DNA from: Competibacteraceae bacterium UBA3908
Lineage (GTDB): Bacteria > Pseudomonadota > Gammaproteobacteria > Competibacterales > Competibacteraceae
Direction: 5' to 3'
Assembly (NCBI GenBank): GCA_002391525.1
Contig: DGFE01000147.1
Span: forward strand, 1-23,078
DNA length: 23,078 bases
Under the pieces are notes generated by a model. It saw only the letters and a program-made list of their open reading frames with translations. It had not been told where the DNA came from and ran no database searches. A program made the translations under genes and the position numbers. Within the stretch, counting starts at the first letter, position 1. Every line of letters starts with the position of its first letter. This document shows positions 7,601 through 15,959 of the stretch, piece by piece.

Positions 7601-9097
7601 ATGCCCAAAATGCATCGTCTGGTGTTGGCCGGGATCGTCGCCGCGCTGTGTGGCCAGCCGGCGGGGGCGGAGGATCTGCTGCAAGTCTACCGCCAGGCCC
7701 AGGCAAGCGATCCGGTGCTCAAGGCCGCCGCCGCCAGCCGGGACGCCGCCCAGGAAGCCAAGCCACAGGCGCGGGCGCTGCTGTTGCCGAGCGTGGGGGC
7801 CACGGTCGAGCAGGGTTACAACTTCGGAACCACGGGAGTGCCGCCCGGCCGGTCGTCGTTCGACAGCCACACGTACGGAATCAGCCTGGTGCAGCCGATC
7901 TACAACCGCGGCAATCAGGTGCGGCAACGGCTGGCGGACGCGACGGTCAGCCAGTCCGACGTGGAACTCGGCAACGCCCGCAATGAACTGGTTCTGCGGG
8001 TGTCGCAGGGCTATTTCGGCGTGCTGGCGGCGCTGGACAATCTGACCTACGCCACGGCCGAGAAGAACGCCTTCGCCCGCCAGCTCGAACAGGCCAATCG
8101 GCGATTCGAGGTCGGGCTGGCGACCATCACCGATGTGTACGACGCCCAGGCGCGCTTCGACGCCGCCGTCTCCCAGGAAATCGACGCCATCAATAAACTG
8201 GCCGACGCCCGCGAACTGCTGCGACAGTTGACCGGCCAGGAATACACCCAGCTCAATCTGCTCAGCGAGCGGATGCCGCTGACGTTGCCCAAGCCGAACG
8301 ATCCCGAGGAGTGGGTGCGCATGGCGCTGGAAAACAACCTGATCTTGCGCAGCGCCGGCTTCGGGGTCGATCAAGCCCGGGAAAACGTCAGGCTGCAAAA
8401 GGCCGGCCACTATCCGACGCTGAACCTGCGGGCCAGCCGCGCCGATTCCGACAACGGTCTCGGCAGTAATGCCGCTGGCAGTGAGGTCAGCCTGGAACTG
8501 ACCATTCCGCTGTACAGCGGCGGCGCGGTGTCTTCGCGCTCCCGCGAGGCGGCGTACAGCTACGAAGCGTCCCGGCAAGGTCTGGAAAACCAGCAGCGCG
8601 AGACCATCCGCACCGTTCGCAACGCCTATCGCGGCCAGGAAACCGCCATCAGCCAGATCAAGGCGCTCGACCAGACCCGCGTATCCACCCGCAGCGCGCT
8701 GGAAGCCAACCAGGCCGGTTACGAAGTCGGTACCCGGACCATCGTGGACGTGTTGGACGCCGAGCGCAACGTCTACCTGGCCGAGCGGAATTACGCCGCC
8801 GCCCGCTATTCTTATATCGCTAACTATCTGACGCTGCGGCAGGCCGCCGGCCAGTTGTCGGAGGCGGACGTGGCCGAGATCAACGGTTGGCTGGGAGGTC
8901 CCCGGCCCACGAGCGGCGAACCCGCCGCTTCGCCGGTCAAGGAACCCGCCAAGCCCGACGCTGGCAAGGGCGGTGAAAAGAACGGCAAGCCCGCCGCAAC
9001 CAAGTCCGCCAGGAGGGAACCCGCGCCCACGCCAGCGCCTGGCAAGCCGGCTCAACCCGCGTCAGTGGGCAAACCGCCGGACGTTAAACCGAAATAG
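7601..9097 (+). CDS. tolC: TolC family outer-membrane channel protein with a C-terminal Pro/Ala/Lys tail
   Basis: TolC trimers form the outer-membrane and periplasmic tunnel for tripartite efflux pumps and type I secretion. The 498-residue product starts at ATG 7601 with GGGAG ten bases upstream. A signal peptide (LVLAGIVAALCGQPAGA before EDLLQVYRQA) is clear. The mature protein shows the two structural repeats of the family, each with an alpha-barrel coiled-coil hairpin; the second ends in the typical VGTRTIVDVLDAERNVYLAE and NYLTLRQAAGQLSEADV. The last ~65 residues (after GGPRPT) are low complexity, rich in Pro, Ala, Lys and Gly, and should lie in the periplasm. No adaptor or pump genes are next to it. 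Some relatives in this position are annotated as outer-membrane efflux proteins, and the partner pump is unknown. Confidence 0.95.
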   Translation: MPKMHRLVLAGIVAALCGQPAGAEDLLQVYRQAQASDPVLKAAAASRDAAQEAKPQARALLLPSVGATVEQGYNFGTTGVPPGRSSFDSHTYGISLVQPIYNRGNQVRQRLADATVSQSDVELGNARNELVLRVSQGYFGVLAALDNLTYATAEKNAFARQLEQANRRFEVGLATITDVYDAQARFDAAVSQEIDAINKLADARELLRQLTGQEYTQLNLLSERMPLTLPKPNDPEEWVRMALENNLILRSAGFGVDQARENVRLQKAGHYPTLNLRASRADSDNGLGSNAAGSEVSLELTIPLYSGGAVSSRSREAAYSYEASRQGLENQQRETIRTVRNAYRGQETAISQIKALDQTRVSTRSALEANQAGYEVGTRTIVDVLDAERNVYLAERNYAAARYSYIANYLTLRQAAGQLSEADVAEINGWLGGPRPTSGEPAASPVKEPAKPDAGKGGEKNGKPAATKSARREPAPTPAPGKPAQPASVGKPPDVKPK

Positions 9098-9109
9098 TCC
9101 CGTGCCGGT

Positions 9110-9607
9110 GTGAGCGCCGCTGTATTATCGCCCGCCCCGCTACCGCGCCGGCTGGCCGCCATCGTCTACGACAGCCTGCTGCTGACGGGGGTGCTGCTCG
9201 GCGCGACCGCGCTGGCGCTCGGGCTGGCGGTGGCGCTGCTCGGCGGCGAAACCGTCAGGCTGCGCAACCCCCTGCAGGGCAATCCGTTCTTCTCGACCTA
9301 TCTGCTGCTGGTCTGTTTTTTCTTCTACGGCGGATTCTGGACCCACGGCGGGCAGACCCTGGGGATGCGCGCCTGGCGGCTGCGGGTGCAACGGCGCGAT
9401 GGTCGGGGCATCGGCTGGTGGCAGGCGCTGCTGCGGTTTCTGATCGCCGGACTGTGGTTGGCGCCGGTCGTCTACCTGCATCGGGTTGTGGGAGCCGGGG
9501 TCGGTCTCAGCGTGGCCGCCGGCTTCGCCTGGTTACTGCTGGCGCAGGCGTTGCGTCTGCCCGACCGTGGCTCGGACACCGAGGTGGTGGTGCTGCCCAA
9601 GCCGTGA
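9110..9607 (+). CDS. RDD family integral membrane protein
   Basis: This is a 165-residue inner-membrane protein of the RDD family. Four hydrophobic segments are visible (about residues 17-44, 59-79, 104-124 and 129-147). The first carries the family's Arg and Asp (PRRLAAIVYDSLLL), and the conserved block GGQTLGMRAWRLRVQRRDG follows the second segment. The only sensible start is GTG 9110, 12 bases after tolC, with a weak ribosome site, so read-through from tolC is likely. It converges on lptG with a 7-base gap. RDD proteins have mostly unknown roles; some have been linked to ion transport. No function is claimed. Confidence 0.88.
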   Translation: MSAAVLSPAPLPRRLAAIVYDSLLLTGVLLGATALALGLAVALLGGETVRLRNPLQGNPFFSTYLLLVCFFFYGGFWTHGGQTLGMRAWRLRVQRRDGRGIGWWQALLRFLIAGLWLAPVVYLHRVVGAGVGLSVAAGFAWLLLAQALRLPDRGSDTEVVVLPKP

Positions 9608-9617
9608 GCGCCGCTCA
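9605..9617. repeat. Small palindrome holding both convergent stop codons
   Basis: TGAGC-GCC-GCTCA has perfect 5-bp arms. The left arm begins with the TGA of the RDD gene and the right arm holds the TCA that is the lptG stop on the other strand. There is no T-run on either side, so a terminator role is uncertain. Confidence 0.3.
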
Positions 9618-10679
9618 GCGCAGCCGGCGCAGCGCCAGGAATCCGACCCCCAGAAACAGCAGGGTCGGCAGGCTGGCGCCCACCAGCGGCGGATAGCCGT
9701 ACAGTAGCACCACGTTGCCCAGCAGGTAGTTGACCAGGAAAAAAGCCAGTCCGAGCAGCAGGCCCACCAGCAGCCGCTGGCCAACGCCGACCGAGCGTTG
9801 CGGGCCGAACACGAACGGCATGGCGATCACCAGCATCGCCAGATAGGTGAACGGCGCCAGCAGCTTCCGCCACAGCGCCAGCCGGTAGCCCTGGGCATCC
9901 AGCCCGTTGCGTTCCAGATAATCCACGTAGACCAGCAGATCGCGAATCGACAGCTCGCTGGGATCGGCGGCCAGCACATCCAGGATCTGCGGGCTGATGG
10001 CCGAGTCGACCGCCAGGCTGGTCAGGCGCTCGGTCCGCACCGCATCGCCGTTCAGCACGCTGCGGCTGATACCTTCCAGCAACCAGCGGCCTTCCACATA
10101 ACGCGCGCCCTGGGCGGCGGTGACGGTTTCGAGCCGGGCGTCGGGGTTGACCTTGAACATATGGACGTCCACCAGGCGGATGCCGGGCAGCACGGCCCGC
10201 ACGTGGATGAAGTGGTCACCATCCCGCGCCCAGAAGCCGCGACCGCCGCGGATCGCCATGTCCTGGCTCTTGGCGATGGCCCGTTGCTCGCGGGCCGCTT
10301 GTTCCAGGGGCGGCGCGGCGAATTCGCCGACCGCCAGCACCGCCAGGCTCAGCAGCAGCCCGGCCTGCAGGGCGGAACGAGTCAGCCGGGTCAGGGACAG
10401 GCCGGCGGCGCGCATGACGATCAGTTCGCTGCCGCCGGCCAGCGCGCCCATGCCCAGCAGGCCGCCCACCAGCAGCGCCATGGGAAACAGCTCGTACAAG
10501 CGCCGCGGCTGGATCAGCAGCAGGTAGCGAACCGCCGCCGCGAAATCGTAGTCGCCCTTGCCCACATCCTCCAGTTCCACCAGCAGGGTCAGGAAGAATT
10601 CGAGCAGCAGCAGCACCAGCAGGGCGACCAGGGTGGCGCTGGCGACGGTGCGGAAAATGTAGCGGTCGAGGATGTTCAT
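9615..10679 (-). CDS. lptG: LPS export ABC transporter permease LptG
   Basis: LptG forms the inner-membrane part of the LptB2FGC extractor that pulls lipopolysaccharide from the inner membrane toward the LptA bridge. The 354-residue length is close to E. coli LptG (360). The start ATG at 10679 overlaps the lptF stop (ATGA) and gives the family N terminus MNILDRYIFRTVASATL; the long open frame upstream of it is only the lptF antiframe. Three membrane segments (about 10-35, 58-82, 95-115), a periplasmic beta-jellyroll domain (about 120-265) and three more membrane segments (275-295, 302-320, 325-350) follow, as in the family. The conserved coupling region GGSELIVMRAAGLS is near residue 80. Confidence 0.96.
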   Translation of the reverse strand: MNILDRYIFRTVASATLVALLVLLLLEFFLTLLVELEDVGKGDYDFAAAVRYLLLIQPRRLYELFPMALLVGGLLGMGALAGGSELIVMRAAGLSLTRLTRSALQAGLLLSLAVLAVGEFAAPPLEQAAREQRAIAKSQDMAIRGGRGFWARDGDHFIHVRAVLPGIRLVDVHMFKVNPDARLETVTAAQGARYVEGRWLLEGISRSVLNGDAVRTERLTSLAVDSAISPQILDVLAADPSELSIRDLLVYVDYLERNGLDAQGYRLALWRKLLAPFTYLAMLVIAMPFVFGPQRSVGVGQRLLVGLLLGLAFFLVNYLLGNVVLLYGYPPLVGASLPTLLFLGVGFLALRRLR

Positions 10680-11791
10680 GCGGTAGCGGTCTGCCAGGTC
10701 GCCGGGCGGAACAGCCGCGGGCCCCGACCGCCGGCGTAATGGCGGAACAGCAGGCCGAGACCGAACAACAGGAACAGGCCGTGGACCCACCACAGACCGA
10801 GGCTCGCGCCGATGATGCCGTGGCTCAGCCAGGACTCGCCGACCCCGACCAGATTGAAATTGATCGCGTAAATCAGCACGGCGGCGACGATCCGGCCGTA
10901 GCGGCCCTCGCGGGGCCGGGCGCGGGCCAGCAGCGGCGCCCACAGGGCGATGATCAACACCTGAATCGGGCTGTTGAGGCGCATCTGCAACTCGGCGATG
11001 TGGAGCGGCTGGCTCGAACCCAACAACAGCCGGGTGGGCAGCGCCTCCCGGTGTTGCCAGGCCGGCGGCGGCGGGGTGGTGTCCACCCGCACCGAGGCCC
11101 GCTCGAAACGCAGCATTTCGTAATCGCCCTGGCCGGGCGTGCCCCGGTAACGGTAGCCGTGGTCGAGCACGATGTGGCGGATGCCATCCTCGCCGATTTC
11201 CTGATGACCCTGCTCACCGGTGGTGACGCTGAGATCGCCGTCCGGCTCGCGGCTCTGGACGAAAACGTTGCGCAACTCGTGCTCGTCCAGGGCGCCGACG
11301 TAGACCACGTGTCGGCCATTCAGCACTTCGCGGAAAGTCCCCGGCGTGAACATCGAAATCTCGGCTTCCTTGCGGGCCCTGGCCAGCGCCTCGAATTGCA
11401 GATCCATGGTCAACGGCACCAGGAACAGGGACAGGCCGGCGGTGACCAGCGCCAGCGGCGCGGCCAGCAGGAAGACGGACCGATACACCGACAACGGACC
11501 GTAGCCACAGGCCGCCAGCGCGGTCATTTCGTGATCGCGGTACAACCGTCCCAGGGTCAGCATGACGCTGAGCAGGAACGCCAGCGGGATGAGCATCACC
11601 AGAAAGTAGATCGCCTGCAAACCCACCAGCACAAAGATGGAATCCCGCGCCAGCAGGCCGTTGGCGGCCTTGCTCAGATAGCCGGCGAGGCGATGGCTGA
11701 GCACCATCGCCAGCAGCACCAGCGCGGTGGCCAGCAGGGTCAGGCCGATCTCGCGGATCAGATAACGGTCGATGATGGATGGCGCGTTCAA
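10676..11791 (-). CDS. lptF: LPS export ABC transporter permease LptF
   Basis: LptF is the partner permease of LptG. I place the start at TTG 11791: it gives the family N terminus (L/M)NAPSIIDRYLIREIGLTLL and has a strong GGAGGAG ribosome site five bases upstream. The frame stays open 32 codons further to an ATG at 11887, but that extension has no family character. The product is 371 residues (E. coli 366). Membrane segments flank a periplasmic jellyroll (about 115-270), with the coupling region RDHEMTALAACGYG near residue 80 and the conserved tail RLNSPIQVLIIALWAPLLAR. The gene is divergent from pepA, the same arrangement as in E. coli and Pseudomonas. Confidence 0.96.
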   Translation of the reverse strand: MNAPSIIDRYLIREIGLTLLATALVLLAMVLSHRLAGYLSKAANGLLARDSIFVLVGLQAIYFLVMLIPLAFLLSVMLTLGRLYRDHEMTALAACGYGPLSVYRSVFLLAAPLALVTAGLSLFLVPLTMDLQFEALARARKEAEISMFTPGTFREVLNGRHVVYVGALDEHELRNVFVQSREPDGDLSVTTGEQGHQEIGEDGIRHIVLDHGYRYRGTPGQGDYEMLRFERASVRVDTTPPPPAWQHREALPTRLLLGSSQPLHIAELQMRLNSPIQVLIIALWAPLLARARPREGRYGRIVAAVLIYAINFNLVGVGESWLSHGIIGASLGLWWVHGLFLLFGLGLLFRHYAGGRGPRLFRPATWQTATA

Positions 11792-11913
11792 GGGCGCTCC
11801 TCCGCGCGCAACTGTGAGATGGGGCGTTTTCTGGCTACACTCATCGAATTCACGACCCCCGGCCAAACGCAAACTGGAACGAACCATCAGTCGAACACGG
11901 GAGTAGCCTACCG
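11792..11913. promoter_or_regulatory. Divergent intergenic region lptF / pepA
   Basis: This 122-base gap separates the divergent lptF and pepA starts and must hold both promoters. On the plus strand TACACT (11836-11841) is the only decent -10-like hexamer, without a matching -35. I see no convincing minus-strand promoter by eye. A GGGAG ribosome site precedes pepA. Confidence 0.4.
11797..11803 (-). promoter_or_regulatory. Ribosome binding site deciding the lptF TTG start
   Basis: On the minus strand GGAGGAG is followed by a 5-base spacer (CGCCC) and TTG at 11791. This is the strongest Shine-Dalgarno sequence in the area and supports the rare TTG start over the upstream ATG at 11887. Confidence 0.75.
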
Positions 11914-13440
11914 ATGGAATTCACGGTCAAAAGCGGCAATCCAGAAAAACAGCGCACCGCCTGTCTGGTGCTGGGCATTTACGAATCCCGGCGGCTGACG
12001 CCGGCCGCCGAACAATTCGACGCCGCCTGCGGCGGCTATCTCGGCAACCTGTTGCGCCGGGGCGACCTGGAAGGCAAGCCGGGCCAGTCGCTGCTGCTGT
12101 TCAATGTGCCCGAGGCTCTGTGCGAGCGGGTGTTGCTGATCGGCTGCGGCCGCGAACGCGAGCTGGACGACCGCCGCTTCCGCCAGGTCGCGGCCCATGC
12201 CGCGACCGCCCTGAACGACACCGGCGCCACCGAGGCGGTGGTCTATCTGACCGAACTCACGGTCAAGAGCCGCGATCTGAATTGGAAAATCCGTCAGATC
12301 GTCGAGGCGGTCGAAGAGTCGCGCTACCGCTTCGACCAACTCAAGAGCAAAAAGGATGCGCCGCGTCGACTGTTGCGCAAGATTATACTCAGCGTACCCG
12401 GTCGGCGGGAACTGCCTGGCGGCGAGCAAGCCGTGCGCGAAGGGGTAGCGATTGCCGCGGGCAGCGCGCTGGCCAAGGATCTGGGCAATCTGCCGCCCAA
12501 CATCTGCACTCCGACCTATCTGGCCGAGCAGGCCCAGGCGCTGGCCCGGGAATTCCCGACGCTGCGAGTTGAGGTGCTGGAAGAGGACGAACTGGAGCGG
12601 CTGGAGATGGGTGCGTTGCTGGCGGTGACCCGTGGCAGCGCCCAGCCGGCCAAACTGATCCGGCTGGACTACCGGCAGGGGCCGGCGGCGCGCAAGCCCT
12701 ACGTACTGATCGGCAAGGGCGTGACCTTCGATACCGGCGGCATCTCGCTCAAGCCGGGCGAAGGCATGGACGAAATGAAGTACGACATGTGCGGAGCGGC
12801 CAGCGTGCTGGGGACGCTGCGGGCCTGCGCGGAACTGAAGCTGCCGCTCAACGTGACCGGGCTGATTCCGGCGGTGGAAAACATGCCGGGCGGGCGAGCC
12901 AGCCGACCGGGCGACATCGTGACCAGTCTGTCCGGCCAGACGATTGAAATTCTCAACACCGACGCCGAGGGCCGCCTGATCCTGTGCGATACCCTGACTT
13001 ACGCCGAGCGCGACGAGCCGGCGGCGGTGATCGACATCGCCACCCTGACCGGTGCCTGCATCATCGCGCTGGGCCGCCACCCGCACGGGCTGTTCAGCAA
13101 CCATCCACCGCTGGCGCACGCACTCCAGGCCGCCGCTCACGCCGCCTATGACCGGGTGTGGGAACTGCCGCTGTGGGAAGACTACCAGGAAGGGCTGGAC
13201 AGCAATTTCGCCGATATGGCCAACGTCGCCGGCAACCGCGATGGCGGCGCGATCATCGCCGCCTGTTTCCTGTCCCGCTTCGCCAAAAAATTCCACTGGG
13301 CGCACCTGGACATCGCCGGCACGGCGTGGAAAACCGGCAAGGCCAAGGGCGCGACCGGTCGGCCGGTGCCGTTGCTGGTGCGCTACCTGCTGGACCGGAC
13401 CGCCGAGGCCGAGCGGGAGGACGGACGTGCCGCGCATTGA
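11914..13440 (+). CDS. pepA: Leucyl aminopeptidase PepA (M17 family)
   Basis: PepA is a cytoplasmic hexameric di-metal aminopeptidase that removes N-terminal residues; E. coli PepA also binds DNA in carAB control and Xer recombination. The product is 508 residues. The N-terminal macro-like domain (1-165) is followed by the catalytic domain with all expected residues: metal ligands Lys268, Asp273, Asp291, Asp350 and Glu352, catalytic Lys280 and Arg354, and the family signature NTDAEGRL (348-355). Each number is two less than in the E. coli enzyme, so the alignment is essentially ungapped there. ATG 11914 has GGGAG about ten bases upstream. The last 14 bases overlap holC. Confidence 0.97.
   Translation: MEFTVKSGNPEKQRTACLVLGIYESRRLTPAAEQFDAACGGYLGNLLRRGDLEGKPGQSLLLFNVPEALCERVLLIGCGRERELDDRRFRQVAAHAATALNDTGATEAVVYLTELTVKSRDLNWKIRQIVEAVEESRYRFDQLKSKKDAPRRLLRKIILSVPGRRELPGGEQAVREGVAIAAGSALAKDLGNLPPNICTPTYLAEQAQALAREFPTLRVEVLEEDELERLEMGALLAVTRGSAQPAKLIRLDYRQGPAARKPYVLIGKGVTFDTGGISLKPGEGMDEMKYDMCGAASVLGTLRACAELKLPLNVTGLIPAVENMPGGRASRPGDIVTSLSGQTIEILNTDAEGRLILCDTLTYAERDEPAAVIDIATLTGACIIALGRHPHGLFSNHPPLAHALQAAAHAAYDRVWELPLWEDYQEGLDSNFADMANVAGNRDGGAIIAACFLSRFAKKFHWAHLDIAGTAWKTGKAKGATGRPVPLLVRYLLDRTAEAEREDGRAAH
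13415..13420 (+). promoter_or_regulatory. Ribosome binding site deciding the holC GTG start
   Basis: GGGAGG lies inside the 3' end of pepA, six bases before GTG 13427. It fixes the holC start and implies translation coupled to pepA. Confidence 0.7.
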
Positions 13441-13852
13441 TTTCTACGTGCTGCCCGACTATCGGGACAACGGTCGGGCGCTGCTGGCCTGCCGACTGGC
13501 CGACAAGGCGTACGGTCTCGGCCACACGGTCTACATCCTCGCCGCGTCCGAGGCGCAGGCGGTGGCGCTGGACGATCTGCTGTGGACCTTCCGACAGGAC
13601 AGCTTCATCCCGCACGAACGCTATCCGCTGGCCAGCGAGGAGAGTTCGCCGGTGCTGGTCGGCATGGTTTCGCCGGCGGACGCGAACGCGCAAATCCTCA
13701 TCAATTTCACCGACAAACTGCCCGAAGGCTTCGAGCGCTACGAGCGGGTGGTGGAGCTGGTGGACCAAAATCCCGAGGTATTGGCGAAATCGCGCGAGCG
13801 GTTCCGGCAATACCGCGAACGCGGCTGCGCGCCGGAAACGCACAAGCTGTAG
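13427..13852 (+). CDS. holC: DNA polymerase III subunit chi
   Basis: HolC (chi) joins the clamp-loader complex through psi and binds the C-terminal tail of SSB during replication. The 141-residue product (E. coli 147) starts at GTG 13427, giving the family N terminus MPRIDFYVLPDY. Conserved stretches include ACRLADKAYGLGHTVYILA, DDLLWTFRQDSFIPHE and LINFTDKLPEGFERYERVVE. The gene overlaps pepA by 14 bases in another frame and has a good ribosome site within pepA. pepA-holC is a conserved pair. valS, which usually follows, is absent here and a YjgR-like gene takes its place. Confidence 0.95.
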   Translation: MPRIDFYVLPDYRDNGRALLACRLADKAYGLGHTVYILAASEAQAVALDDLLWTFRQDSFIPHERYPLASEESSPVLVGMVSPADANAQILINFTDKLPEGFERYERVVELVDQNPEVLAKSRERFRQYRERGCAPETHKL

Positions 13853-13895
13853 CGCCGCCGGTCACCCATAACCACGCCTCCACGGAGAGCCGATC

Positions 13896-15386
13896 ATGAA
13901 CGACATTTTTCTTGGCAAGGGCGACAGGGACGTTTACCTGCTTGGCAAATACGCCAACCGTCATGGCCTGATCGCCGGCGCTACCGGAACCGGCAAATCG
14001 GTATCGCTGATGGTGCTGGCCGAAGGCTTCTCGCGCCTGGGCGTGCCGGTGTTCCTGGCCGATGTCAAGGGCGATCTCGCCGGCATGAGTCAAGCGGGAC
14101 AAGTGGGAGAGAAGCTGCAAGCCCGGCTTGATCGGCTGGGCATCGCCGACTGGTCGGCGCAGGCCGATCCGGTGGTGTTCTGGGATGTGTACGGCCAGAA
14201 CGGCCATCCGGTGCGCACCACCGTTTCCGAAATGGGCTCCACCCTGCTGGCGCGGGTGCTGGAACTCAACGACACCCAGGAAGGCGTGCTTTCGGTCACG
14301 TTTACCGTGGCCGACGACAACGGCCTGTTGTTGCTCGACCTCGACGATCTGCGCTCGATGCTGGCCTTCGTCGCCGAGAACGCCAAGGCGATTTCAGGGA
14401 AATATGGCTTGGTCGGTACGCAATCCATCGGCGCTATCCAGCGCGCGTTGCTGCAACTGGAGAAAGATGGCGGCGACCGGTTTTTTGGCGAACCCGCGCT
14501 CGACCTGACCGACTTCCTGCGCCAGGACATGACCGGGCGCGGCATCGTCAACGTGCTGTCCGCCGAGCAACTCATTCACAAACCCCGGCTCTACGCCACG
14601 TTTTTGCTGTGGATGCTGTCGGAGTTGTTTGAAAATCTGCCCGAGGTCGGCGATGCGGACCTGCCCAGGCTGGTGTTTTTCTTCGATGAGGCGCATCTCC
14701 TGTTCGCGGACGCGCCCGATTCGCTCCGGCAACGGATCGAGCAAGTCGTGCGCTTGATCCGCTCCAAGGGCGTGGGCGTGTATTTCATTTCGCAACTGCC
14801 CGACGACGTGCCCGATCAGGTGCTCGGCCAGCTCGGCAACCGCATCCAGCACGCGCTGCGCGCCTTCACCCCGCGCGATCAGAAAGCCGTCAGGACCGCC
14901 GCCGAAACCTTTCCGCCCAACAGCCGCTTGAACGTGGTGGAGGCCATCACCCAACTGGGCGTCGGCGAGGCGCTGGTGACCACCCTGCAGGAAGGTGGCG
15001 TGCCCCTGCCGGTGGAGCGCGTCTTGATCGCGCCGCCGCGCTGTCGCATCGGCGCCATCACCGATCAGGAACGCGCCAGCGTGCGGATGCGCTCGCCGAT
15101 TGGCGCCAAATACGACACCGCGATCAATCGGGAATCGGCGCATGAACTGCTCCAGCAGCGCGCCGCGGCGGCTGCGTCCGGCGCGACGGCGGAACCAAAA
15201 GCCAAGGCGCGAACCGCTCAACAGGAAGCTGACGGCATCGGCGGCCTGGTGAAGGACTGGCTGCTCGGCACCAGCCGCCGACAGGGTGCGTTGGAGGCCA
15301 TGGCGAAGTCCACTCTGCGCACCATGGGCAACCAGCTGGGGCGGCAGATTCTGCGCGGGGTGTTGGGGGGTATTATGAAACGGTGA
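13896..15386 (+). CDS. yjgR: HerA-like predicted ATPase, YjgR / DUF853 family
   Basis: This is a 496-residue FtsK/HerA-superfamily ATPase that I recognise as the YjgR (DUF853) type. ATG 13896 follows GGAGAG with good spacing. Walker A is GATGTGKS (28-35) and Walker B is LVFFFDEAH with Asp264-Glu265. An arginine- and glutamine-containing segment (SKGVGVYFISQLPDDVPD) and the end LGRQILRGVLGGIMKR fit the family. Unlike true archaeal HerA, there is no linked NurA nuclease. The cellular role of YjgR is not established. In E. coli yjgR also lies near the lptF-lptG-pepA cluster, so the neighbourhood is conserved though the order differs. It is 43 bases after holC and converges on folA across a 72-base gap. 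Confidence 0.9.
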   Translation: MNDIFLGKGDRDVYLLGKYANRHGLIAGATGTGKSVSLMVLAEGFSRLGVPVFLADVKGDLAGMSQAGQVGEKLQARLDRLGIADWSAQADPVVFWDVYGQNGHPVRTTVSEMGSTLLARVLELNDTQEGVLSVTFTVADDNGLLLLDLDDLRSMLAFVAENAKAISGKYGLVGTQSIGAIQRALLQLEKDGGDRFFGEPALDLTDFLRQDMTGRGIVNVLSAEQLIHKPRLYATFLLWMLSELFENLPEVGDADLPRLVFFFDEAHLLFADAPDSLRQRIEQVVRLIRSKGVGVYFISQLPDDVPDQVLGQLGNRIQHALRAFTPRDQKAVRTAAETFPPNSRLNVVEAITQLGVGEALVTTLQEGGVPLPVERVLIAPPRCRIGAITDQERASVRMRSPIGAKYDTAINRESAHELLQQRAAAAASGATAEPKAKARTAQQEADGIGGLVKDWLLGTSRRQGALEAMAKSTLRTMGNQLGRQILRGVLGGIMKR

Positions 15387-15458
15387 TGGCGGGCGCCGCT
15401 GACAGTTTCGCCGGGCGGAAGGTCACGCTCGGAAACGGCCCGCCCAGCGCCTTGAGCA

Positions 15459-15959
15459 TCACGGAACGCGCATCCGCTCCAACCGCTGAAACCGGTACGG
15501 CCACGCGTGCGCCGCGTCCGCCGGGTGCGCCTCCTCCCAGACCAGCCGCCAGGCCCGCTCGTCCCAGTCCGGGAACCAAACATCGCCAGGCACGTCCGCC
15601 TCCACCACGGTCAGATACAGCCGCTCGGCCAGCGGCAAGGTTTGCGCATAGAGCGACGCCCCGCCGATCACCATGATCTCGGGAACCGCGCCGGCGATCG
15701 CCAACGCCTGATCCAGCGACCGCGCTACCGCGCAACCGGGCGCCTGACACCCGGGGTCGCGACTCAACACGATCATGCGCCGCCCCGGCAAGGGCCGCCC
15801 GATGGATTCCCAGGTACGCCGACCCATCAGCAACGGCTTGCCCATCGTCGCTTGCCTGAAGAAGCGCAAATCCGCCGGCAAATGCCAGGGCAGGCGGTTG
15901 TCGCGACCGATGACCCGGTTGCGCGCCAGCGCGGCGATGAGGGCGAGTCGGGAAGTCAT
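15459..15959 (-). CDS. folA: Dihydrofolate reductase
   Basis: FolA reduces dihydrofolate to tetrahydrofolate with NADPH in the cytoplasm. The 166-residue product starts at ATG 15959, which overlaps the apaH stop in ATGA. Typical blocks are LIAALARNRVIGRDNRLPWHLPADL, including catalytic Asp30, then MGRRTWESIGRPLPGR (NADPH binding) and EIMVIGGASLYAQTLPLAERLYLT. It is the last gene of the six-gene minus-strand operon. The apaH-folA pair is common in gammaproteobacteria. NudB, four genes upstream, acts earlier in folate synthesis. Residues around the trimethoprim site look normal by eye; no resistance claim is made. Confidence 0.97.
   Translation of the reverse strand: MTSRLALIAALARNRVIGRDNRLPWHLPADLRFFRQATMGKPLLMGRRTWESIGRPLPGRRMIVLSRDPGCQAPGCAVARSLDQALAIAGAVPEIMVIGGASLYAQTLPLAERLYLTVVEADVPGDVWFPDWDERAWRLVWEEAHPADAAHAWPYRFQRLERMRVP

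Noticed and set aside
15387..15458. Terminator between the convergent yjgR-like gene and folA
   Set aside because: GGCGGGC near the start and GCCCGCC near the end can pair, but the loop is over 40 bases and no T-run follows on either strand, so I do not call a terminator.
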